A stretch of 64,000 nucleotides of DNA from Hofstenia miamia (taxonomy: Eukaryota > Xenacoelomorpha > Acoela > Hofsteniidae). Shown in pieces: positions 25,608 to 36,529 of this stretch. Both the position numbers and the translations under genes were made by a program. The stretch spans positions 608,964 through 672,963 of the forward strand of contig CABFPE010000281.1 of assembly GCA_900660155.1 (NCBI GenBank), in the 5' to 3' direction. The notes beneath the pieces are model-generated. The model did no database searches, was not told where the DNA came from, and saw nothing but the letters and a program-made list of their open reading frames with translations. Numbering within the stretch: the first letter of the stretch is position 1; each line of letters starts with the position of its first letter.

Positions 25608-27186
25608 GAAATGTATCTATTTCTTTATATAGAACACGCTCACATGTATGGATCCTTTGTAATAGTATAAACTAACTGAACTTAATTATGCTATTGCATT
25701 CATTTTGGATTCTGCACAAAATATGCGGGGTTTTCTGCTGATATGGAAATTTCAAATGAAATACAGAAATTTTTTGTTGATATCAGCAGTACTATATTGT
25801 TTGTCTGCAATATGTTCTTTACTTATTTCAACGAAATTCACTTTACTTGCGAGCTCATCTGCTTAAGCAAGCTACGGAGTTCATTTATAATTACTTTGCA
25901 ATCTTGATTGTACTGCATGAGTTTTACTATGATAAACAATCATCCTAAATTGTTGCATGCTTCCAAATCCAGTAGTTACATTATTTCAGAAGAAAATTTC
26001 ATAAAATATCTTTAATATTTTAGTCAGTCAATTTTTTGGGCTCTCTATCTACAGAAAACAAAATATTTGTCATTCCTTTTCTTCAGTCAGATTTTTCTCA
26101 CTTTATCAATTACTAGTTGACTTTCTCGATTCATTTTCAATTTTGAAAAAACTGATATCAATTTCCAGTAACAGTAATTTGAAAGTCTGTTTCAACCGAG
26201 TAAAACATCTCGAAATTAATGTGGACCAGACTATTATAAATGTAAAGCCGATTTATGTTTTGACGAAGATAACTCAATATCCAAAGTTAACGGTTTATGA
26301 ACAGCTCAATTATCTCTTACAAGTTATAACCAAACTGTCAATAAGAATGGGAATTTCAATCAATGTTTAAGAGAAGAACGACGTGTCCAAGCTGTACATG
26401 AATGACCAGCAAAGTAAAAAAAGGTGCCTCAAATCTTTGTTTCGAACAAAAGCCAATCCGAACATTCCAACCTCCCTATTTTTTCAGAGTAATTGTGTGA
26501 ACTATCAAAAGACGATAAAAATGTATTGTTCAAACGTGGAACTTGCACAATGAGTTTCAGTTCAAGAGTGTCTTAGAGCGATTTGCGTCATTTTTGCAGT
26601 CAACTCAAATCAATATCAATGGATGTACGAGACGTCACACTAATGACATTAATATGTGTATTTCGATTGATAGTGGAAGCACGTTGACATAATTTTTATG
26701 TTAAATACATATAAGTTCGCGTATAGATTTCTAGTTATATCTTGTGGTACTTTTACTTTCTATATATAGTATCTCCCATAGATGATTTCTGGTAATGGTT
26801 TTTTCACTTTCTTTGATTGATTAAACATTTTATCAATTTTTATTTAAAAGTTTATGCTGATATCTATTTTTGGTAAGAATTGTAACTATTTTATTTATTG
26901 CTGTTGTTAAGTTATTATTATTAGATGATGGTATATACGATTGATTCATTAACATTTTATGGTGTTTATTTTGTGTTAAAAACTACAATGGGAGTTATAT
27001 GTATAGTCATGTGTAAGTTAATTTCTTATGTGATCTAAATTCAATTTTTCTGATCTAGATAATGTTGTACTTGAAAATGTTAGCCTACCATTTTTATCGT
27101 TTTCTATTGTTAATTTGTGTTGTTGGTAATAACGTTATGTTGTCGAGCTTGGAATGAAATAAATTTATATCGACTATGTATGTATG

Positions 27187-27232
<46 letters not shown>

Positions 27233-30200
27233 GTGAGCTACAAACTTAAAATGCATGTTTTTAGCGAAAAATATCTTCAACGTTTTATTTGCCAAAAAAC
27301 CATTAGAAAGAAATGAAGCTTTTCTCCCTGGAAGGATGGCATATGTTATAGATCTTGAAGATGATAATCCAGTTAGTGATACGCCTTCAACATTATTTAG
27401 ATCCAAAGCAGAATGTCCTACAATTGAATCTCATCTGTCGCTTTCCACTAACGATCTCGTTATACAGAAGCTTACACAAATCCTATCTTACCTAAGGCAA
27501 GGCGAGAAGAGCAAACGTAGTAGGAAACGTGATAAGCATGGTAACTCTTATTTTATGATTAATTTTAAAGAAGGAGGTAACAGTTGTAAAATACACTTTA
27601 GAAAATCATACATTCAAATCGTTATGAACGCTAAGTGTAATTCTAGTTTTTCATTCAACGAAATTTCTTGTGTGTCATCGACATTTGCATTTAATAAAGT
27701 GCTCAGGGTGTCAAGGTTTTTTGCGTATTGCCTGATGGATTTCAAATTTGGCATATATTTTAAACTAGGCTAAATAGCGTAGGATAATTCCTTTGAAATT
27801 TTGACTAATTCAGCTTAGCATACATATACCTTTTTCAGAATCTAGAGCTAGTTTATTTTTCATCCTATCCCATCAAACCTGATATTAAAATGGAGGTAAA
27901 TAGTGTTTCATTTTTAGGTCGTCATAAAGAAGACGCTTACAGCAAAAATGTAATGAACGAATCCATTTTCGCGGGTGCTGGTTCAGATTACGTACCTACA
28001 CAAAGCAAAGATAAGAGCGGTCTTTTACGCGAAAGCTTCAACCGTAGTAAATATTTCAATAAAATTGAAGATGAAAGAGATGTTTGGGCAGATAAGGTTG
28101 CCAAGTATAGACAAGAAAAGGAAGTCAAGCCGACATCAGATAAGTATGTATTTAAGTAGGTAGCATTAATGCTTTGGTTTAGAATGCAAAATATTACTGG
28201 ATTCATTTTATTAAATATGTTGCTCTTACAAATGTACAGACATTATTGTCTTAATATTTTCGAAATAATGTTTATGAGTATGCACATTTCGTTGCTTATT
28301 TCATTAATATTGGAAACGAATACAATTTGTTTTAAATATTAAATAAACGCTGCTTAGTATTTTTGATATGGGTCCACCAAATGCGAAGAAGATTGATTCA
28401 TCGGCAGCAGTAAACGTTGCTGCTAAGAACACTCGTTTAATGCCGCATGGTTACTACGAGTGTTACCCCGACGCTATTGGGATTACTGGAGGACTTGATG
28501 ATTCAGACGATGATATTGATTGGTCCAAAATGGATATGGTGTGTTCACTTATTTCATTTTATTCAATTCTGAATGAATTTTCCTGTTTCCAAACTTTGAT
28601 TACTTTAATAAATATAAAATTAAGTTCTTGTATTAATTCTGTTTATCACACTCGTTTTCTTTAGTTCGTTTGACATGCTATTGATCATTGTGTTTTAAAT
28701 CTCGACAATATATTTTTAACATAAATGTCTTTTCTCGAATACCTAATCAATGATACAATTTCCAGCTCCCCTCTACACATGTGAAGTCTCCAATGTTACA
28801 TATAGAATGTAGTTTTGTTAATTTTTTATTCTAATCAGTAATGCCATCAGCAACATGACGTTGTTGTTTATCTCCCAGTGATATACTGTCAAAGCAAATA
28901 TCTGGATTTTTAGAGATCTTAAAAGGGGCTTTGTTATAACAATGCATTCATTATTCTAAATAATTACTGCTTTTAAATATTTAGAATTTTCGAAAGTCAT
29001 CCAAAAAATTTTTCAAATAAGTGTTTATGTAGGAACATACATGTTATATATGTATTTTGCTCTCTAAGAAACCATATTATTCTTTGTGAATATTTATGTG
29101 ATTTTCTTATAAGTTTACGTTTTGATCCTCAATTGCTTATCACAGTTTTAGAAACTTTTATTGTGTTTTCACAATGAATCAATTTTATTAGGCAAAATTT
29201 TAGAAAACAGCATATATAACACGCATTTTAAAATTTGGTTTTCCAAAATTGGTTTTAAACTATCGTCCTCTAAGTATTCTACTGAAAATTTCTCTAATTC
29301 TTATAAGAATCTTTTTTGATTATATATATCCGATTATAAGAGAAAAAATTAGCAATAGACAACATGGTTTTATGACTAAAAGAAGTTCAATTACAATCTA
29401 ATAACTTTTCTAGACACAATTTATGGAAATACAAACTCCACTACTTCTACCATAGCTGATTATTTTGACATAAGAAAAGCATTTGATTCATTTCAGTGTA
29501 TAAAGAAAAATCATTAACTCTTAATACTCTGACAACATGCTTTAGAAGAATGTATAATGACTTATTGTTTTTGTGGAAAATTTTGGATAAAAAAAGATAT
29601 CAACCCAGACATACAGTACCATAAGCTGAATTTCCATATGAAACAAGGCGTGTCATCCTCTATTCTCTTTAAAGAAGACAAATATATTCACTTCTAATAA
29701 AAGCTTCGTGAATGTATAATGGAATTAGCCATTTTATAATAGTTTTTGTATTCAGCGTCATTATAATAGTTCACGAAAGTGTATTCAGCGCCATTATAAT
29801 AGGTGAAGTTTATTCAACGCTATTATAAACTCAGTTTTTATCTTCCTTAACTTCTTAGTGACCAAGTAGTGACACTCTAGGTTGTGTTTCTACGTATTCC
29901 TTTAGCCCTAGTGCTTCTGCTTCTACAGTTTCCTTCACACGTAGCAGTCCTTTCCCTATTTTATGCCTTGCCATGTACAACCTATCAACATCTCCATTTA
30001 ATTTGAAAGCCCTCTCTGCTGCAAATATCTTCCTTGTCTCCCTGTCTAGCTCCCTAAGTTCATTCTTGTTCCACCTTACTATTCCTGTCAAATATCTCAA
30101 CACTGGTATTGCCCATGTANTCCAGCTCCCCTCTACACATGTGAAGTCTCCAATGTTACATATAGAATGTAGTTTTGTTAATTTTTTATTCTAATCAGTA

Positions 30201-33200
30201 ATGCCATCAGCAACATGACGTTGTTGTTTATCTCCCAGTGATATACTGTCAAAGCAAATATCTGGATTTTTAGAGATCTTAAAAGGGGCTTTGTTATAAC
30301 AATGCATTCATTATTCTAAATAATTACTGCTTTTAAATATTTAGAATTTTCGAAAGTCATCCAAAAAATTTTTCAAATAAGTGTTTATGTAGGAACATAC
30401 ATGTTATATATGTATTTTGCTCTCTAAGAAACCATATTATTCTTTGTGAATATTTATGTGATTTTCTTATAAGTTTACGTTTTGATCCTCAATTGCTTAT
30501 CACAGTTTTAGAAACTTTTATTGTGTTTTCACAATGAATCAATTTTATTAGGCAAAATTTTAGAAAACAGCATATATAACACGCATTTTAAAATTTGGTT
30601 TTCCAAAATTGGTTTTAAACTATCGTCCTCTAAGTATTCTACTGAAAATTTCTCTAATTCTTATAAGAATCTTTTTTGATTATATATATCCGATTATAAG
30701 AGAAAAAATTAGCAATAGACAACATGGTTTTATGACTAAAAGAAGTTCAATTACAATCTAATAACTTTTCTAGACACAATTTATGGAAATACAAACTCCA
30801 CTACTTCTACCATAGCTGATTATTTTGACATAAGAAAAGCATTTGATTCATTTCAGTGTATAAAGAAAAATCATTAACTCTTAATACTCTGACAACATGC
30901 TTTAGAAGAATGTATAATGACTTATTGTTTTTGTGGAAAATTTTGGATAAAAAAAGATATCAACCCAGACATACAGTACCATAAGCTGAATTTCCATATG
31001 AAACAAGGCGTGTCATCCTCTATTCTCTTTAAAGAAGACAAATATATTCACTTCTAATAAAAGCTTCGTGAATGTATAATGGAATTAGCCATTTTATAAT
31101 AGTTTTTGTATTCAGCGTCATTATAATAGTTCACGAAAGTGTATTCAGCGCCATTATAATAGGTGAAGTTTATTCAACGCTATTATAAACTCAGTTTTTA
31201 TCTTCCTTAACTTCTTAGTGACCAAGTAGTGACACTCTAGGTTGTGTTTCTACGTATTCCTTTAGCCCTAGTGCTTCTGCTTCTACAGTTTCCTTCACAC
31301 GTAGCAGTCCTTTCCCTATTTTATGCCTTGCCATGTACAACCTATCAACATCTCCATTTAATTTGAAAGCCCTCTCTGCTGCAAATATCTTCCTTGTCTC
31401 CCTGTCTAGCTCCCTAAGTTCATTCTTGTTCCACCTTACTATTCCTGTCAAATATCTCAACACTGGTATTGCCCATGTATTAATTGCTTTTATACTATTC
31501 TGCCCATTCAATGATGACTTCTGTAGTACCTTCCTTACTTTCCTCTTGTATTATTTTCTTAGCCTCATCTTCATTTCCTCATCATATGTTCTGTCCCTCT
31601 CTATTAATCCCAAGTACTTGTACCCCTCTTTGACTTCCTCAATCTTATCCCCACTACTGGTTCTTAAACCATCCCCATCCATACGCTTACCTCTAGTCAT
31701 TGTCATTGCCGCACACTTTCCTAATCCAAATTCTAACCCTGAATCTTGCTTGCATTCTCCAATGTTTCCACTTGCCTCTGCAACATCTTCCTTGAACTGT
31801 GCATACATCTTCAAGTCGTCCATGTACCACAGGTGACTCACTGCTCTACCATTCTTCTCTTATACCCTATGTCTTTCTCCTTTAACCTTTCTGTGATAGA
31901 GATTAACTAACTGCAAACAGGAGTGGTGCTAAGCTTTCTCCCTGAAATATGCCCCGTCTAAACCTCAACCTATACCCGTCTATCTCAGTCTGCCACCTTC
32001 CCATCTCCCTCTCTAGAAACTCAACCCATTTCCGTGAAACTCCATTACCCTNAAGAGAAAAAATTAGGAACAGTGATAGACATAGCAGTACCAAAGGACA
32101 GGAATTTNAGCTTTCTCCCTGAAATATGCCCCGTCTAAACCTCAACCTATACCCGTCTATCTCAGTCTGCCACCTTCCCATCTCCCTCTCTAGAAACTCA
32201 ACCCATTTCCGTGAAACTCCATTACCCTCTAGCGTCCTCAATACCCACCTATGTGATATGCTGTCATATGCCTTCCGGTAGTCTATCCATGCCATTGCTA
32301 AGTTTGTTTTCCTTCTACAATTTTCCACCACTGCCTGGTCTATTATCAACTGATATTTGCACCCTATTTGCCAGCCTACTTGAAGTCACTGAAGTTAGCA
32401 ATTTCCAAGTTGTTGGCAGACATGTTATTGGCCTGAAGTTGCTTGCCTCACTACCTTTCTTTGGGTCTTCTGTATCAGAAATGTCCTTATCACTCACCAC
32501 ACACTCCTCCAATACTACTGCTAGTCTCTCATGAACACCTGTGAACTTCTTCGCCAATACCCATGTACCTCATCTCTGCATGGCGCCTTCCAGTTCTTCA
32601 TCTTCTTTAGAGCCTCCTTCGGCTTTGCAGTTGTGATTATAATAATGATAATAATAATAATATAATAATATAATGGCAGCACAGGAGCAAGCAATAAGAA
32701 CAAACTGGGTGAAGAAGCATATAGACAGAAGAGTAGAAGTAAGTGATAAGTGTAGGCTATGTAAGAGAGAGGCGGAGACAGTAGATTATCTGATAGCAGG
32801 GTGTGAGAAGTTGGCACAGAATGAGTATAAGTTCAGGCATGACAAGGTGGGAAGAATGGTACACTGGAGTTTGAGCAGGCAGCATGGGTTAGAAGCAGGA
32901 GACAAGTGGTATGAGCACAAGCCACAGGGCNGAAGCATAAGAGATACTTGGAGGAGTTGGGAGTACCAAAGTGGGGAGGAGCAGTAGCACAGAAGGCAGC
33001 ATTGTTAGGAACAGCTAGAGTCCTGAGGAAAGCTCTCAGACTCCCTGGGAACTGGTGAGTTCCCCGAGCTGAGAGGAATACCAGCATGAAGCTGTGCGAA
33101 GTAAGAGATATAATAATAATAATTTTTATTATTATTAATATTGCGCAATAAATTTGCTCTGACTCCTATTATTATATGTTGCTTGCAAGTATATTTAGTC

Positions 33201-35836
33201 ATTATATTACAAAATTATATTACGGCATCACAAATATATTATACTAACAAATGTTTTTTTCATTTATAAATTGATTTTTTTATAAAATCTTGTCCTCTAA
33301 TTTAGAAAGTATTTTTAAAATGCCTGTCATTGTCTATTCCATATTTCTTGTTGACATTGTAGTTAAAAAATCCAGTGTTCGGTGTATTTTTTGTTTGCTT
33401 CATATAACGGGAATTCGGCACAATGTCTTTTGTCTTGAAATGTTCCGGCAACAATATATTGTTTCTTGGATTAAAAGTGGATGGTGACATGTACTGCATT
33501 GAAATTCCTGTTAGAGACCCAGAAGTATTTTTCCAATATTGAATTGCTTGTCTTTCTTTTATGAGACGATCAACCCATTTTCTGTCATCTTTGTTTAACA
33601 TAATGTGATTTGAATTACTGATTTTACAAATTCCCTCTTAAAACTAATTTCATTATTTTCAATTTAAGTCTTTGCTAAAATGAGACACTTGACATTTTCA
33701 GCTGTGCTTGAGATAGTAAATATGTAGTTATCTAATTTTGTATATTTATAGGGTAGCAAAAAAGGTCCGGTTGGTCGCTGGGATTTCGAAACAAATGAAG
33801 AATACAGTGACTATATGTCGAAACGTGAAGCCCTTCCTAAGTATGTCAGCTTCGGATTTCCATTTTACTTTTATTTTTTTAGGGCAGCCTTTCAGTTTGG
33901 TGTTAAAATGTCTGATGGACGGAAAACTAGAAAATTCACCCAAGGTCCGAAAGATGAGAAGAAAGCTTTAGAGCGAGAATGGCAGCAAATTAGCAAAGTA
34001 TGTATAATTTTTAATGCCGCATCAGTTCCTAATTTTTCCGTTCGTAAAAATATTCTTTGAAAAAATCATTGATTTAGAAAACTTGCAGTGGCTATGGAAT
34101 ATAAACAGAAAAGTAATAAATTCAACTGTTTGCTTTTAGTTATGGTATACTCCTCCAAAACGAAGTTGTATCAATACAGTTTATTCTCAATTTCAGCGGG
34201 ATTATATCCTGGAAAATAACATTTGTTCATTTAAATTATTTTTCTCTGCAAAGTTTTTTACGATCTCGCTCGTGCTTTTTATTTCTTAAAATCATAAGAC
34301 AGGCCTTTTAAAATTTCGTCTAAAATTGCACAATATTGCACTACTGGAGATTTTGTTTAATTTGAAATGGTATGTGCTAAATTGCTCGGATGTCAAGGGA
34401 TGAAGTTGAGCTTAATGCCCTTCTTGTACTAAAAACTATTTAAACCAGAAAAAACCATTTCATCCCCAATTTAGGCGCAAACTTCTCTTTTTGAGCGAAA
34501 TATTTAAAATTTCGCCAAACATTTATTGGGAAGAGTAAAAATAAATGCTACAATAAAGGTAATGCCATAGGCTAAAATATAATTTACAAGCAACGCGAAT
34601 AATGTAACGTAAATAATCTATTGCATACTGAGTATACTAAAATGTATATTCAATAAAACCTACAACAAAAAATGAGTTGCATGCTAACATATAAGTACAA
34701 ATTCTAAGTGCTTATTGGCTGAGTTAAGTCATTGTAATTATTGTTGAAAACTTACTATAATTCAATAGCTATCCACGGAAGTGTTCTAGGTGGAAAGAAT
34801 TCTGCCTTTTTCCTTGCTATCTGAGTTGTTGCATTGCACTGTTCGAGCATCAGCAGTTAAAGTCTGCAACTTCTTGAAAATTTCACATTATTTTTGGCAA
34901 TAGTATCTGGTCCATCAGCAATTATCAAGTAAAACCGTCGCTTTTAAATTACGGGATCTTTTTGATTTTGATTCTCCAAACTGTAAGTGCTTCTGTGTAG
35001 CTGAGAAGGACAATGCTTTGGAACTTATAATCTTTTCATGTTTGCGTGAATTACAGATATTTTTCTGCGTAAAATATTCCATTCATCCAATTGATGAAGG
35101 GATCGTTCTAAAGATGTTGTAACTCATGTTCACGGCTATGCACGAATTCGTTAGTTGATATCCAAATTAGATGTCTTTCTGATTGGTGTATTTATCATGA
35201 ATGCTGTAAATTTATATTCAATTCTTGCAGACTAATTCTCCATTACCTAATTGCGCATCGGAAATAGTTTTTTCTGTTTTTCAAATATTTAAATAATTTG
35301 TTCTGTGAAACTCAGTACATACCAGCTTCATGGGATAATTTTTTTATTCTAATTCTATTTTACCCTCAATATATTTTTCGCTCAATTTCCATTTTTTTCA
35401 CTCTATTTTCAGCATTACAAAACACGAACATATGATTATTGAAGTCATCAATGATACCCTAAATTTCATTTGTTTTCATTTATCTAGCAATTTTTGTTTA
35501 GATTATTGACAGAAGACGAGATCATGGTGAAGCAGGGTATGCATTAATTACATGTACTAAAAGAGTAACCCTTTTTCTTAAAAAATACGATTTTCTTTTT
35601 TTCATTTTTATTTTCACAGCGCGTGGTTATATTAATTGACGCCCTCTATGCTTTGGTATCTCTTATACAGTGCATTATGCTTAAATGAGTTGTGTAAGTG
35701 ACATTAATCTTCTTCAATTTCTACATTTAAAAAATTGTGTGTAAAAAATTAGAGATTATTTTGTATTTTATTGTATAACCATGCACATTTATATAATTTT
35801 AATCTTTTGTTTAGGATACCGATGCCCAGCTATTGA
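24368..35836 (+). CDS. IK: Protein RED (IK factor), complete 13-exon gene
   Basis: Exons: 24368-24423, 24464-24571, 24710-24845, 24979-25079, 25214-25399, 25474-25514, 27265-27540, 27918-28143, 28358-28538, 33752-33840, 33883-33997, 35502-35536 and 35815-35836. They sum to 1572 bases (523 residues plus TGA) and every junction is in phase with GT-AG ends. RED binds SMU1 in the spliceosomal B complex and also supports mitotic checkpoint function in the nucleus. Key blocks: FSNPLAPAG and DFRKLLMTPG near the N-terminus, SKFLGGDMEHTHLVKGLDYA, FLPGRMAYVIDLED, VIQKLTQILSYLRQGEKSKR, YECYP followed by an acidic stretch, GPVGRWDFETNEEYSDYM, and AAFQFGVKMSDGRKTRKF. Human RED is 557 residues. The difference is largely the absence of the long Arg-Glu/Asp repeat that names the vertebrate protein. 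The final exon (IPMPSY) is short and less certain; the ATG is fixed by homology. Confidence 0.95.
25515..27264 (+). other. RED intron 6
   Basis: This intron carries (TA)n tracts at 25,552-25,605 (one N at 25,573) and 27,181-27,231. An open segment at 26,143-26,370 shows no known domain. Confidence 0.8.
27181..27231. repeat. (TATG)n-(TA)n microsatellite
   Basis: TATGTATGTATG passes into a TA run about 35 bases upstream of RED exon 7. Confidence 0.9.
28761..30119. repeat. Exact 1359-bp duplication, first copy (probable assembly artefact)
   Basis: The sequence from TCCAGCTCCCC to GCCCATGTA recurs at 30,121-31,479, apparently without a difference. A single N at 30,120 joins the two copies. Two overlapping contigs placed end to end would give this pattern. 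Confidence 0.85.
29250..29700 (+). pseudogene. LINE reverse-transcriptase fragment, third family
   Basis: Short frames give LNYRPLSIL, then REKISNRQHGFMTKRSS, then IADYFDIRKAFDSFQ with a frameshift. These match reverse-transcriptase blocks (NYRPISLL, QHGFxxxRS, DFxKAFD) of a CR1/Jockey-type LINE. It is heavily decayed, with many stops and one interval lacking the YADD region. It is repeated at 30,610-31,060 by the assembly duplication. Confidence 0.6.
30121..31479. repeat. Exact 1359-bp duplication, second copy
   Basis: The offset is 1360 bases from the first copy. After 31,479 the sequence continues into the R4-like LINE, so this copy probably carries the true right-hand join and the first copy the true left-hand join. 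Confidence 0.85.
32053..32107 (+). other. Misplaced R4-like endonuclease fragment between two N
   Basis: Between the N at 32,052 and the N at 32,108 lies a plus-strand segment encoding LGTVIDIAVPKDRN. This is the IDIAVP block of the C-terminal restriction-like endonuclease of R4-type LINEs. It sits inside minus-strand RT sequence whose flanks are repeated 177 bases apart, so it is probably a wrongly placed read. Confidence 0.65.
32638..32672. repeat. (ATA)n tract between the two R4-like blocks
   Basis: An imperfect ATA/TAA run separates the minus-strand RT block from the plus-strand 3' block. Confidence 0.85.
32673..33115 (+). pseudogene. R4/Dong-like LINE, 3' block (plus strand)
   Basis: Encodes AAQEQAIRTNWVKKHIDR, CRLCKREAETVDYLIAGCEK (a CCHC-like Cys-His motif), QNEYKFRHDKVGRMVHW, and after an N at 32,931 a segment with GVPKWGGAVAQKAALLGTAR. 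This is the C-terminal part of R4-type ORFs. The IDIAVP block expected between them is missing at the N. The 3' UTR runs into (TAA)n, the usual tail and target of Dong-like elements. It is opposed to the RT block on its left. Confidence 0.75.
33302..33601 (-). CDS. Candidate small protein, 99 residues, inside RED intron 9
   Basis: An uninterrupted minus-strand frame runs from ATG to a stop, starting MLNKDDRKWVDRLIKERQA. It is not repetitive and contains two tryptophans, seven prolines and several glycines, unlike the Lys/Asn/Ile-rich chance frames of this AT-rich DNA. No signal peptide or membrane segment is seen. I do not recognise the family. The N-terminal WxxxLIxERxAxxxW pattern is reminiscent of some small axonemal microtubule-associated proteins, a weak impression only. 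It could be a nested single-exon gene, one exon of a larger gene, a retrocopy or a chance frame. Confidence 0.35.
   Translation of the reverse strand: MLNKDDRKWVDRLIKERQAIQYWKNTSGSLTGISMQYMSPSTFNPRNNILLPEHFKTKDIVPNSRYMKQTKNTPNTGFFNYNVNKKYGIDNDRHFKNTF
33998..35501 (+). other. RED intron 11
   Basis: From donor gtatgt to the acceptor tttag at 35,497-35,501. AT-rich, with no recognisable feature. Confidence 0.8.
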
Positions 35837-36529
35837 GGACTTTCAGATTAAAGACTATTACTGTTTTGCTGTTACTTATATATATGTTTGTATTAGAAAT
35901 GAGTTTATTGATATATGACAATATTCCAAATATAAAATCGAATGCCACTGAATTGAAATGTGCAACATTTACCATGCACATATTTTTAATTTCAACATCA
36001 ATTGCAACAATGTGATTTCCGCCTAAATTTTGCATTTTATTTTCTAACTTGCTTATTCAGTAAAAGTTTTAACATTTGTAGTTATTGTATCATATTTGTT
36101 TGTAGAGGGGCATTCAAAATACTGTTATTACATGTTATTTTTCCGATTTTGAAATTTTGAATGTAGTTAACTTCTAAGGACTCTGCTTCATTTATCATTT
36201 CAAGCAAAACTGCTTTCATTTGAATACAGAGATACCGTATTTACATTTTTATAAAAAATGAAAAAATGAAAGCACTTGAAATAGAGGTATATTCTGATAA
36301 ATCTTGGTTATATTTTTGACATCTTTGTGGAAAATCAATTTCAGAAGCTTAGTGGTAGAAACATAATCGTAGAAATGCACCTATAGGAAATTTCTTGTAG
36401 TAGCCTACAAAGTACTGTTCTCAATTCCTTTCCTTTTAATTTGCATATCAATTAGTGTGCTTTTAGTTTATGGCTTAAAATTGAGTTTATAGTTTGAAAT
36501 TAATAATCCAATCAAAAATTCACGATTTA
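35837..36529. other. RED 3' UTR and downstream spacer
   Basis: No unambiguous AATAAA lies close to the stop. Nothing else is recognisable before the next LINE fragment. Confidence 0.5.

Larger units (their letters stand above)
29855..32640 (-). pseudogene. R4/Dong-like LINE, reverse-transcriptase block (minus strand)
   Basis: Reading from high to low coordinates: KPKEALKKMKNWKAP (RT entry, 32,590-32,640), FRPITCLPTTWKLLTS, NLAMAWIDYRKAYDSISHRW (32,240-32,300), RRGIFQGESLAPLLF, WYMDDLKMYAQF with the catalytic DD (31,800), EFGLGKCA, YKYLGL, INTWAIPVLRYLTGIVRWNK, and DVDRLYMARHKIGKGLL ending near 31,215. These blocks are typical of LINEs with a restriction-like endonuclease (R4, NeSL and R2 group). 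The artefactual duplication repeats 31,215-31,479 at 29,855-30,119. Duplicated sequence around 32,052-32,108 also breaks the frame. The 5' end of the element is missing. Confidence 0.8.
28539..33751 (+). other. RED intron 9, invaded by LINEs and mis-assembled
   Basis: This 5.2-kb intron separates the exon ending WSKMDM from the exon starting GSKKGPVGRW. It contains an old LINE fragment, an R4/Dong-like LINE in two opposed blocks, an exact 1359-bp duplication joined by one N, and a 120-bp duplication around two N. The true intron is probably about 1.5 kb shorter. Confidence 0.85.

Noticed and set aside
27839-27893. Possible additional RED exon before 27,918
   Set aside because: It would need phase 0 while the upstream exon ends in phase 1. 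Joining 27,540 to 27,918 keeps the frame and the homology.
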